Program-made: the position numbers and the translations under genes | Shown here: positions 14,764 to 22,270 of the stretch, one piece after another | Position numbering within the stretch: position 1 is the first letter of the stretch | Layout of the letters: each line of letters begins with the position of its first letter | Assembly (NCBI GenBank): GCA_024276465.1 | Contig: JAJRXD010000102.1 | Coordinates: 1-34,636 of the forward strand | Reading direction: 5' to 3' | From: Deltaproteobacteria bacterium | Lineage (GTDB): Bacteria; Desulfobacterota; WTBG01; CAIYCZ01; CAIRTM01 | DNA length: 34,636 nucleotides | Notes under the pieces: generated by a model | The model's input: the letters and a program-made list of their open reading frames with translations, nothing else | Database searches by the model: none | What the model was told of the DNA's origin: nothing

Positions 14764-16145
14764 AAAAAATTCTTGTCATTTTTAATTTATGTCTCTTTTT
14801 TTATGCAGCTTGTGCCTGTGCAAAAAACTATCCTGTTTTTTCAGTGCACAAGCTTGAATCCGGCAGGCATGGCAACACTGTGCTTGTAATCGGGGGCATC
14901 CAGGGAGATGAACCCGGAGGGTTCAACGCTGCATCACTGCTGGTCACCCACTACAACATCCGCAAGGGAAATGTGTGGGTTGTGCCCAATTTGAATTTTA
15001 TAAGTATAATTAAACGCAGCCGTGGTGTTTACGGGGACATGAACCGAAAATTTGCTGCTTTGCAAAACAGTGATCCTGAATTCAGCATTATAAAAAAAAT
15101 CAAGGAGCTCATTATCGATGACCAGGTTGACCTTGTTTTGAACCTTCATGATGGAAGCGGCTTTTACCGCCATGCCTATATTGACCGGATGCATAATCCG
15201 GGGCGATGGGGCCAGAGCATCATTATTGATCAGGAAGAGATCCATACTGAGCATCATGGCAACATAGGTGAGATCGCAAGAGGAATTGCATCTGACATTA
15301 ACAGACACCTCTATTCCATGGAACATGCTTTTCATGTTAAGAACACCAGAACCTGCAAGGGGGACCTGGAGATGGCAAAAACTCTGACCTATTTTGCTAT
15401 CTGCAATGAAAAACCTGCCTTTGGACTTGAAACAAGCAAGTCATTTCCCACTGCCAAAAGGTCCTATTACCATCTCAGGATGCTGGAAGCTTTTATGGAC
15501 ATAGCAGGTATTGAATATGACAGACATTTTCAGCTTTCAGCGCGTGGCGTTAAGAGAGCCATTAATGATAACATTAAGTTTGCACTTTATGACAGCAGGA
15601 TTTTCCTTGATGTTGGTAATGCAAGAGAAAGGCTTGGCTATATGCCGTTCAAGAAGGATTCAGAGGTTGAATTTGTACCAAGCAATCCACTGGTTGCCAT
15701 GGTGAGCTCAGGAAATTCCTACAGGGTTTTCCACGGCAACCGCAGGCTTACCCGGATTTATCCCGAGTACTTTGAATATGATCTGAGCATTGATACAATC
15801 ACCATGCAGATCGATGGATCTGAAAAAATAATTAACTTCGGCCAGATAGTGGATGTGAATGATTCATTTCTGGTGGTCCCTCAAAAGGATTACAGGGTCA
15901 ATGTTATTGGTTATAAAAAAAAGGGTGTTGCCAATGAATCAGGAATCAATATCTGCAAAAATGACATTCAGAAACGATTTTCAGTTGATAAAAGGGGGCG
16001 TATATTCAGGGTTGAAGTATACCGGGAAAAGAAGTTTACCGGTATGGTGCTGGTGAGCTTTGACAGCAAACCTGCAACCATCACTGCATCCAAACCCTGG
16101 AAGCTTTCACAGGCAGAACACAGCCATGTTTCAGATATCAGATGA
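14760..16145 (+). CDS. csd4: Csd4/Pgp1-like peptidoglycan DL-carboxypeptidase (M99)
   Basis: 461 residues with a signal peptide (about 1-21). The catalytic domain has GGIQGDEPGG, with zinc ligands Gln48 and Glu51, then His130 in LNLHDGSGFYRHAY, and Glu224 in GLETSKSF as probable catalytic residue. A glutamine in place of the usual first histidine ligand is the hallmark of H. pylori Csd4 and C. jejuni Pgp1 (M99, within the M14-like zinc carboxypeptidases), and the spacing agrees. Residues about 260-440 form beta-rich accessory domains, as in Csd4. Those enzymes trim tripeptides to dipeptides in the wall and are needed for helical cell shape. Coupling to the M15 peptidase suggests sequential trimming of the stem peptide, perhaps controlling curvature (inference). 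Confidence 0.88.
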   Translation: MKKILVIFNLCLFFYAACACAKNYPVFSVHKLESGRHGNTVLVIGGIQGDEPGGFNAASLLVTHYNIRKGNVWVVPNLNFISIIKRSRGVYGDMNRKFAALQNSDPEFSIIKKIKELIIDDQVDLVLNLHDGSGFYRHAYIDRMHNPGRWGQSIIIDQEEIHTEHHGNIGEIARGIASDINRHLYSMEHAFHVKNTRTCKGDLEMAKTLTYFAICNEKPAFGLETSKSFPTAKRSYYHLRMLEAFMDIAGIEYDRHFQLSARGVKRAINDNIKFALYDSRIFLDVGNARERLGYMPFKKDSEVEFVPSNPLVAMVSSGNSYRVFHGNRRLTRIYPEYFEYDLSIDTITMQIDGSEKIINFGQIVDVNDSFLVVPQKDYRVNVIGYKKKGVANESGINICKNDIQKRFSVDKRGRIFRVEVYREKKFTGMVLVSFDSKPATITASKPWKLSQAEHSHVSDIR

Positions 16146-16171
16146 TATAAATTTACAGTATAGGAATTTCC

Positions 16172-16250
16172 TTTTTGCATTTTAAAGAATATGGACCCGG
16201 ATTTGATATGTTCAGTTGTTGGCAGCCGCAGACTTCAGTCTGTGTTAAGT
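16172..16250 (+). repeat. Dispersed ~80-bp repeat, right copy
   Basis: Starts TTTTTGCATTTTAAAGAAT, contains TTGATATGTTCA and GCAGACTTCAGTCTG, and ends TTAAGTT. It matches 13782-13866 over nearly its whole length with a few substitutions and small gaps. It lies just after the Csd4-like gene. Confidence 0.8.
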
Positions 16251-16360
16251 TCACGTGAAAATTCAAGACCCTGCATATTTGTCTTTTTATAAAAAACTTC
16301 TCTGTTAGATACAGACTGTATGTTTTTTCCAATTTTGTTTTGCTTTAGCGGGAGGGGAGT

Positions 16361-16732
16361 TCATTTTTTATAATATTTTAAGATTCTTTCTTTATCTTCA
16401 CTTTCCTTGTCACCCTTAAAATAAATTTCTATTAGCTCAATTCTGTCCTCTTTTTCAAAATAGGCATAAATTACTCTGATACCGGACAAAACGCCCTTGC
16501 CTTTCAGTGAACGACAAGCAAATTTTTTTGCCTTGTAAACACCAGGTGTTATAATTTGCAGGCTTGGTATTTGAAAAACGCCCTTATTGTCAATGTTTAG
16601 CTTATGATAAAGGTTCAACTCGTTTTTAATGAAAGTTTCCAAATCATTTTCAAGAGTTTTGAATTTTTTAAGAAGTTTTTTTATATCCTTGTTAAACTCA
16701 GGGAGGCGGGAAACTTTACTAAATATCCTCAT
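16361..16732 (-). CDS. Putative RelE/ParE-like toxin of a Panacea-type TA pair
   Basis: A 123-residue basic protein. The C-terminal half (YKAKKFACRSLKGKGVLSGIRVIYAYF, then RIELIEIYFKGD and ERILKYYKK) has the strand order and basic residues of RelE/ParE-superfamily mRNA interferases: a core Arg-rich strand, a hydrophobic strand with Tyr, and a final helix with Lys/Tyr. The N-terminal ~55 residues are helical. It overlaps the antitoxin gene by 14 bases, as usual for such pairs, with the antitoxin first. No strong ribosome site of its own is visible, consistent with lower expression by coupling. The superfamily call is moderate; its toxicity is inferred from context. Confidence 0.75.
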   Translation of the reverse strand: MRIFSKVSRLPEFNKDIKKLLKKFKTLENDLETFIKNELNLYHKLNIDNKGVFQIPSLQIITPGVYKAKKFACRSLKGKGVLSGIRVIYAYFEKEDRIELIEIYFKGDKESEDKERILKYYKK

Positions 16733-17507
16733 TGTATTCTCTTACCAAATATGGGGAAGTTCTGTAAAAGACAGATTCATATTCAATAAATTTTCCATCC
16801 TCAGTTGTTAACCAGGGAACATCATTATGGGAATATTTGCTTATCTCGTTGGCACTCATATCAGAAAGCCTGTTAAAAACATTGTCAATTACTTCGATTT
16901 CGCTGGCCTTTAATTTTGAGAGATCCGCCTTCCTTAATGGCAGGTACTTGGTTTGGGGATACTCGAAATAACTGCTTTTAACCTTCATGATTTCTTCATC
17001 TTTTATCATTTTGTCAGCTATCTTTTTGAATTCTACAGGTGTTGGCCCATAATGGTTTTTCATGTAAGTTGCACCGATTAACTGTTCTTCATATTTTTCG
17101 TAGTAATCGAAGTCAATAAAATACAGAAGCTTATAAATCACAGTCTCACCAATGTTAGGCTTTGAACCAACCTTGTTCAGAATGTAAAGGAAAACCTCTT
17201 TGAATTTTTCTAAATTCTTCTGTGGAACATTAATTCTAATTTGATGCCCCATTTTTTTTCTTTTTTTGGTTTCAGTTAAAATAACCGTTGTCTGTTTTTT
17301 TAAGTCCAGTAAGCTCTCTACAGAAAGATTAAAAATCTCTGAAAGTTTTATTAATTCGTCTGCAGAGATTTTTCTCTCTCCATTTTCTATTTGAGAAATC
17401 GCTGGTCGTGATACTTCTAACAGTTCGGCAAGTTTTTGCTGGTTAACCCCCAGCTGCTCTCTTAATTTTTTTATTCGCTGACCAATCTTTATATAAATAT
17501 CAGGCAT
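16719..17507 (-). CDS. XRE helix-turn-helix + DUF4065 (Panacea/SocA-like) antitoxin
   Basis: I choose the ATG at 17505-17507 (262 residues) because GAGGTG lies just upstream and the XRE domain begins at once; a longer open frame to 17594 would add a hydrophobic stretch and swallow the promoter. Residues about 5-65 are an XRE HTH (IGQRIKKLREQLGVNQQKLAELLEVSRPAISQIENGER in pieces). Residues about 105-255 match DUF4065: NIGETVIYKLLYFIDFDYYEKY, GATYMKNHYGPTP, then VIDNVFNRLSDMSANEISKYSH and DVPW. This domain (PanA) is known to neutralise many unrelated toxins; the HTH should give autoregulation. The overlapping downstream gene is the toxin candidate. Confidence 0.88.
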   Translation of the reverse strand: MPDIYIKIGQRIKKLREQLGVNQQKLAELLEVSRPAISQIENGERKISADELIKLSEIFNLSVESLLDLKKQTTVILTETKKRKKMGHQIRINVPQKNLEKFKEVFLYILNKVGSKPNIGETVIYKLLYFIDFDYYEKYEEQLIGATYMKNHYGPTPVEFKKIADKMIKDEEIMKVKSSYFEYPQTKYLPLRKADLSKLKASEIEVIDNVFNRLSDMSANEISKYSHNDVPWLTTEDGKFIEYESVFYRTSPYLVREYNEDI

Positions 17508-17534
17508 TACACACCTCTTCTGGTAGTTTTTTTC

Positions 17535-17564
17535 AGCATAGCATAATGATACATATTCTGTCAA
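17535..17564 (-). promoter_or_regulatory. Sigma-70-type promoter of the toxin-antitoxin operon
   Basis: On the minus strand TTGACA (17559-17564) is followed after 18 bases by TATGCT (17535-17540). It is placed correctly for the antitoxin ATG at 17507 with GAGGTG in the leader. This supports the shorter antitoxin start. Confidence 0.6.
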
Positions 17565-17573
17565 TGCAATGTA
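17550..17573. promoter_or_regulatory. Candidate operator for the XRE antitoxin
   Basis: TACAT (17550-17554) and ATGTA (17569-17573) form the ends of an imperfect 24-bp dyad, with further pairing of the AT-rich flanks. It overlaps the -35 box of the TA promoter, where binding by the XRE domain would repress transcription. Confidence 0.4.
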
Positions 17574-17619
17574 AGAAAAAAGAACAACAAACAATCATTG
17601 AAATTTTTTTAGTGAAGCT

Positions 17620-17651
17620 CCCCGCCTATCCCGAAAGGATTCGGGACGGGG
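17620..17651. repeat. GC-rich palindromic repeat
   Basis: TCCCGAA (17629-17635) pairs with TTCGGGA (17640-17646) around a 4-base loop, and CCCCG (17620-17624) with CGGGG (17647-17651), with a small bulge on the left arm. It sits in the 306-base stretch between the antitoxin and the Cys-rich TPR gene. The rest of that stretch shows only the TA promoter and no gene. It may be a dispersed element rather than a terminator, as no T-tract follows on either strand. Confidence 0.5.
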
Positions 17652-17813
17652 CTTGCGCGGCACGTTCCGGTCAACAGGTTAACAGATCCGATGCCAGCAT
17701 GAAACACCTGCCTTGAGAAACAACGGCATTGACCGCAGACAATCTGTTAAAACCTTTTTTGGCTTTTCCTTTGGGTTTATTTAGTGCTATAATATTCTCC
17801 AGTTTTTTATGTA

Positions 17814-18755
17814 TCATTTAAACATGGATTTAATATATGATTTTCCTTTAAGAGTATAATCTCTGGCATAATCAACGGTTTCGACTTGACCTGGTTCAGG
17901 TTTTTCATCATCGGCTAAAGATTTTACAACTTCCCGGTTGACGATTGCCACTTCATATTCAGGGTTTATTTCCATAGCTTTATCAAAGGCATCAATGGCA
18001 AGATTCTTTTTGCCCAACTTTGCATAGCAAAGCCCCATATTTCCATAAGACTGATAATGTTGTTTGTGCAGTGATAATACTGTTTTAAATTTATCGATAG
18101 CCTTTTCCCATTTTTGTTGCTCCATAAGGGATATTCCCTGTTCAAACAAAACCTGAGCTTTAAGAAATGTATCTAAATTAATACCGTTACTATTAAATAT
18201 TTCTTTTTCAACCCCGGACAAAAACTTTTTTGCCTGTAAAACATACATATTGTCCGTGGCACCAAACGCTACAACTTTTTTGTAAGCGTTAATAGTATCT
18301 CCAATCTCAAGTTTTTTTTGATATGCAACTGCAAGATTATAATGAGCCTCAATAAAATATGGAAAGATATCAGCAGCCTTTTTGAAAAGCTCTATAGCTC
18401 TATCAAGCTGGTCTTTAAGAGCAAAGATAACACCCTTTGCATACAATAACATATGATAATCCGGATGATCATTTAACAGCTTTGTAATAATCTCATCCCC
18501 TTTTTTTATATCTCCACATTCAACCATTGCCAAAGCCTCGTCTACAACCCGGTCGATCTCTTCATTTATTTCGATAATAAAATCTTCTTGACTGTTTTTT
18601 TCAACCTCGTACTTTTTAGAAAATTCGTAATATGAACATCCTTCACATTCCGGATTGCGTTTCATGGCACAGCACTGTGAACAGATAGTCATCTTGTTCA
18701 ACCTGCATCCTCTACGTGCTTTTGTTTTTTTGCACAAGGCACATTTGTTCTTCAT
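17814..18755 (-). CDS. Cys-rich zinc-ribbon-like + TPR protein
   Basis: 313 residues. The first 40 residues carry eight cysteines: Cys5, 8, 17, 25, 28, 29, 37 and 40 (CALC, GC, CSQCC, CEGC), a likely two-zinc or treble-clef cluster. Tetratricopeptide repeats follow at about 75-180 and 200-280, for example AIELFKKAADIFPYFIEAHY and AIDAFDKAMEINPEYEVAIV. No signal peptide or membrane segment is present, so it should be cytosolic. The zinc head may bind nucleic acid or protein while the TPRs recruit a partner; no specific function can be assigned. It is a single gene; the ATG follows a poorly defined leader. Confidence 0.8.
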   Translation of the reverse strand: MKNKCALCKKTKARRGCRLNKMTICSQCCAMKRNPECEGCSYYEFSKKYEVEKNSQEDFIIEINEEIDRVVDEALAMVECGDIKKGDEIITKLLNDHPDYHMLLYAKGVIFALKDQLDRAIELFKKAADIFPYFIEAHYNLAVAYQKKLEIGDTINAYKKVVAFGATDNMYVLQAKKFLSGVEKEIFNSNGINLDTFLKAQVLFEQGISLMEQQKWEKAIDKFKTVLSLHKQHYQSYGNMGLCYAKLGKKNLAIDAFDKAMEINPEYEVAIVNREVVKSLADDEKPEPGQVETVDYARDYTLKGKSYIKSMFK

Positions 18756-18954
18756 GAAAAGTTAGTGTGCTTACGATTATATTAAATGTTTCATCCGTTA
18801 GTAGTGGTATGCCTGCCCAATGCAGTTTCGTACAAATATTGAAAAATCAAATAACAAAACAAAAGGTGTCCTTTTGAGATGCTGTGTTTGACGGGTGTAC
18901 ATACTTACCGGCAGGTGCCTGTTCTTCCGTATGCCCCGGGGCCATTTCAGGCTG

Positions 18955-20448
18955 TCAGGTGCTTCTCTTGTCTATCTGTTTTATGAGGTCATAGAAAATA
19001 AATATGTGTGAAGGAAGAAATGCATACCAGTAAATCTTGCCGAGAAGCCCACGTGGCTGAAAAAATGCTTTTACTGACAGACAGTTTTCACCATTCCTGG
19101 AATCTATACTGAACCTCAGCCACCCCCTGCCAGGCAGCTTCATCTCTGCACGCAAAAGAAGCATTTCGTCCTGCTTCAGATCCTCTACACGCCAAAAGTC
19201 TATTACGTCATTGACCCTCAGGCTGGAAGCGCTTCTTCTTCCTCGGGCAGTCCCAACCCCCATCATAATGCGGTCAAATGCGCCCCGCAGCCTCCACATC
19301 CAGTTGCTGTTAAACCAGCCCTCTTTACCCCCGATCCTGCAGATGGAATTAAAAAGCAGAGAAGCTTTTTTGTCAGTAATAATGGCATATGAACTTGTGT
19401 AGCGGGGTGGGGGGCTAAGCTCATGGAGTTTTATTGCAAGTTCATGTGCGGGCGGGTAAGCGTCAGACCATCTGGTGTGCACTTTGTCCTGCTCTTCGCG
19501 TGATAAGGCTCTAAGGACAGACTCTTTATAGGTTATGGGTTGAAATGGTATTATATGTTTGATGTCGTCGTTCTGGCAGACAACATCATGATGTATGCTT
19601 TCCATCAGGCACCTGGTAATAGGAGCAGCTACCGGGGTAAGAAGGCTTGCAATGTAAGCATAAACTTTGACAGTTGAAAAAGGAGAAGGAAGAAAAAGCC
19701 TTTTCTTGCCTATGATGCCTGCCAGTATCTTCAGCATCATTTCGTATGTCAGGATATCTTTTCCTCCTATATCGTAAGATTTTCCTGCTGTTTCGTCTGT
19801 TTCAAGCACACCGACAAGGTATTTGATAACATCACGGACGCTGATGGGCTGGCATTTTGTTGTTGCCCAGTGTGGAATTAAAAAAAACGGACAGTTTCTG
19901 ACAAGGTGTTCAATTATTTCATATGATGCGCTCCCGGAACCGATAATGATTGCTGCGCGGAGGAGTGTGGTAGAGACACGTCCTTGTTTGAGTTCCTCTG
20001 CAACATTCATCCTGCTTCTTAAATGGGGAGACAATGTGGTTTGAGTGTCACCAAGTCCCCCGAGATAAATGATCCTTTTGAGATCCCTCTCTTCAGCAGC
20101 TTTCCTGAAATTGACAGCAGCCTCTATATCCGCTGATTCAAATCTCGTCTGTCCAAGAAGCAGAGAGTGAATAAGGTAATAAGCAGTATTAATTCCCTTA
20201 AGAGCTTTTTTTAAACTGCCCAGGTCCAAAGCATCTGCTTCCACAATTTCAGCCTCAGGCCATCGCTGCTTGTGCTCGGAGGAAAATTCCCTTACCATTA
20301 TCCTGACACTGTATCCGCGGGTCAGAAGCTCAGGAACCAGCCGGCCCCCGATGTAACCGGTGGCCCCGGTAACCAGGATTTTTCCGATTTCAGGCTTTGG
20401 CCTGGTTGGCAGACCAGGGCAGAAAAGATCACTGTTTTTCCATTCCAT
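18955..20448 (-). CDS. SDR-family NAD(P)-binding protein with C-terminal DUF2867
   Basis: A 497-residue fusion. Residues 22-250 are an atypical/extended short-chain dehydrogenase with nucleotide motif TGATGYIG (27-34), VEADALDLGSL and YLGGLGD; the catalytic YxxxK is not obvious, as in NmrA-like proteins. Residues about 340-490 match DUF2867 (GWFNSNWMWRLRGAFDRIMMG, then FWRVEDLKQDEMLLLRAEMKLPG, then YWYAFLPSHIFIF). This two-domain architecture is widespread, usually annotated as SDR oxidoreductase/DUF2867, and its substrate is unknown. The 20-residue N-terminal extension before the Rossmann fold is unusual; no good ribosome site is seen before this ATG. Confidence 0.85.
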   Translation of the reverse strand: MEWKNSDLFCPGLPTRPKPEIGKILVTGATGYIGGRLVPELLTRGYSVRIMVREFSSEHKQRWPEAEIVEADALDLGSLKKALKGINTAYYLIHSLLLGQTRFESADIEAAVNFRKAAEERDLKRIIYLGGLGDTQTTLSPHLRSRMNVAEELKQGRVSTTLLRAAIIIGSGSASYEIIEHLVRNCPFFLIPHWATTKCQPISVRDVIKYLVGVLETDETAGKSYDIGGKDILTYEMMLKILAGIIGKKRLFLPSPFSTVKVYAYIASLLTPVAAPITRCLMESIHHDVVCQNDDIKHIIPFQPITYKESVLRALSREEQDKVHTRWSDAYPPAHELAIKLHELSPPPRYTSSYAIITDKKASLLFNSICRIGGKEGWFNSNWMWRLRGAFDRIMMGVGTARGRRSASSLRVNDVIDFWRVEDLKQDEMLLLRAEMKLPGRGWLRFSIDSRNGENCLSVKAFFQPRGLLGKIYWYAFLPSHIFIFYDLIKQIDKRST

Positions 20449-20751
20449 AAGTTTTTTTCATAAATGGTTTAATTAGTTTTACTGTAAAAAAATATTTTTT
20501 TCTTGACATACATTGAATCTTATTATATTTCTCGGGACTTCGTAAAAGGGTATCAACTCCATAAGCAACAAAGAGCAAGTACAAAACAGGGTGTAATGAC
20601 TTTAGTTTTCAACAAGGGTTATTACCAGCTCAGGGTATAATTGTATGCTTGTCATATCAGCCTACTAAAATAGTTGAATTGTTTAATAAGAATGATGACT
20701 GCAGATGACAATTTAAAAACCTAAGAGTCTATAAACATAATCATTTATGTT
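20449..20751. other. 303-base divergent promoter region
   Basis: It separates the SDR gene (-) from the cytochrome operon (+). It contains a possible sigma-70 promoter at 20503-20529 and a GACTTCGTAAA stretch (20535-20545) also seen at 13013. No gene is visible in it. Confidence 0.5.
20503..20529 (+). promoter_or_regulatory. Candidate promoter for the cytochrome operon
   Basis: TTGACA at 20503-20508 is exact. The best -10 candidates are TATATT (20524-20529, 15-base spacer) or TATTTC two bases later (17-base spacer). The leader to the ATG at 20752 would be over 200 bases, so another promoter nearer the gene is possible. Confidence 0.35.
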
Positions 20752-22227
20752 ATGTACAATATACTCCGGAAAAAATTTTATCAATTATTTATTTGCTTTA
20801 CATCTATGTGTTCTTTTTCTTTTGCATATTATTCCATTGCAGGAATAACAGAAAACAATATTGACAAACAGCAGGCCGGGGGAGGGGCCCCTGCATTAGA
20901 AGTCGAAACCTGCATCACCTCTGAGTGTCATTTGGAGCTGATGAAAGAAAAATATGTGCATCCTAATATAAAAGAGGACAAATGCCTGATCTGCCATGAA
21001 CCGGCCAAAAAATGTACGCAATATAAATCCGGGCGTAAGCATAAATTTTCCCTGAAGGGAAAAGATGCTGAACTTTGCCTCCCATGCCATAATATCGGGA
21101 CAAAAGAATATGTCCATGAGCCCATACAGAAGGGAATATGCCTGGAGTGCCATTACCCCCACCAGTCACCGTATCCTTATTTGATTAAAAACATCCCCGT
21201 TGCCCTCATGTGCCTGAAATGTCATGTTAAGGGTATTTTTAAGGGGACAACAATTCATGGCCCTGTGGCTTTAGGGCATTGCAATATTTGCCATGAACCG
21301 CATGAATCATACTATGAAGCACTTACCCGTGGAGAACCTGTAGAAGAATGTTATAAATGCCATGAAAAAGAAAAGATGGAGTTTGACAAAGAATTTGTTC
21401 ATAAACCGGTCAGGGAAGATTGCAATAACTGTCATGACCCTCATGCCTCCCCGGAGGTGGAACGATTAAAATTACCCCCCCCTGATTGTTGCTATGATTG
21501 TCACAAAAAACAGCAGAAGTTTATTGAAAGTGCAAAAGTAAAACATGCTGCAGTAACAGATGATAAAATGTGTCTCAACTGTCACAATCCCCATGCTTCG
21601 AATCTTCCCAAACAGCTCAAAGAAGCGCCTATTGACCTTTGCCTGGTATGCCACAACAAAGAAATGGAAACACCATACGGCAACATACTTAACATGGCGC
21701 AGTTTCTTGATGATAACTCTTATGTTCATGGTCCGATTCTGAAAGGTGACTGCTCTGCATGTCACAATCCCCATGGTTCGGACTACTGGCGAATAGTGAA
21801 AAAATACTTTCCCCAGGAATTTTATGCCCCTTTTTCCCTTGGCATGTATGAGCTTTGCTTTGGCTGCCATGATAAAACCACTGCTTTAACAGAAGAGACA
21901 ACTTCTGTTACCGGGTTTCGTAATGGAGAACAAAACCTCCATTTCATGCATGTTAACAAGGATTATAAAGGCCGTACCTGCAAAGCCTGTCATAATATCC
22001 ATGGAAGCAATAACCCTCTGCACATCGCAGATGATTTCCCTTTTGGTACGATGCTTTTGCCGATTAATTATGAACCGCTTGAAAACGGTGGCAGATGTTC
22101 GCCTGGCTGTCATGAGACAAAAGAGTACAACAGAATTAATCCTGTGGAAAACAAATCAGAATTGTTTGAAATGTATGGTGGAGAAAAAGAGGAAAAGAAG
22201 GGAAGAAGAAGGAGGAGAAGAAGATAG
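20752..22227 (+). CDS. Exported multihaem cytochrome c (15 apparent haem sites)
   Basis: 491 residues with a signal peptide (about 1-30). There are 13 CxxCH motifs starting at Cys78, 109, 130, 154, 177, 200, 224, 247, 274, 297, 334, 369 and 410, plus CITSECH at 54 (Cx4CH) and CSPGCH at 449 (Cx3CH). Several are followed by PHxS (CHNPHAS, CHDPHAS, CHNPHGS), the doubled-CXXCH pattern of the extended cytochrome c3/NrfB-like families. Extra His residues (FVHKPV, YVHGPI, YVHPNI) lie before motifs as likely distal ligands. The C-terminus is a run of seven arginines. It is the first gene of the electron-transfer operon and probably acts as a periplasmic or outer-surface electron relay. No ribosome site is clear at the ATG. 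Confidence 0.92.
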   Translation: MYNILRKKFYQLFICFTSMCSFSFAYYSIAGITENNIDKQQAGGGAPALEVETCITSECHLELMKEKYVHPNIKEDKCLICHEPAKKCTQYKSGRKHKFSLKGKDAELCLPCHNIGTKEYVHEPIQKGICLECHYPHQSPYPYLIKNIPVALMCLKCHVKGIFKGTTIHGPVALGHCNICHEPHESYYEALTRGEPVEECYKCHEKEKMEFDKEFVHKPVREDCNNCHDPHASPEVERLKLPPPDCCYDCHKKQQKFIESAKVKHAAVTDDKMCLNCHNPHASNLPKQLKEAPIDLCLVCHNKEMETPYGNILNMAQFLDDNSYVHGPILKGDCSACHNPHGSDYWRIVKKYFPQEFYAPFSLGMYELCFGCHDKTTALTEETTSVTGFRNGEQNLHFMHVNKDYKGRTCKACHNIHGSNNPLHIADDFPFGTMLLPINYEPLENGGRCSPGCHETKEYNRINPVENKSELFEMYGGEKEEKKGRRRRRRR

Positions 22228-22270
22228 CTTGATCCCAGGCTTAAAACAAATTTTTTCAATGGAGGTAAGC

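Noticed and set aside
17508-17594. 29-codon N-terminal extension of the antitoxin
   Set aside because: It includes the likely promoter and operator and a hydrophobic stretch foreign to XRE proteins; the inner ATG has a good Shine-Dalgarno.
21923-22270. Open frame upstream of the tetrahaem cytochrome, allowing a 355-residue protein
   Set aside because: It overlaps the end of the 15-haem gene in another frame, lacks haem motifs, and the ATG at 22271 has an excellent GGAGG and begins a proper signal peptide.
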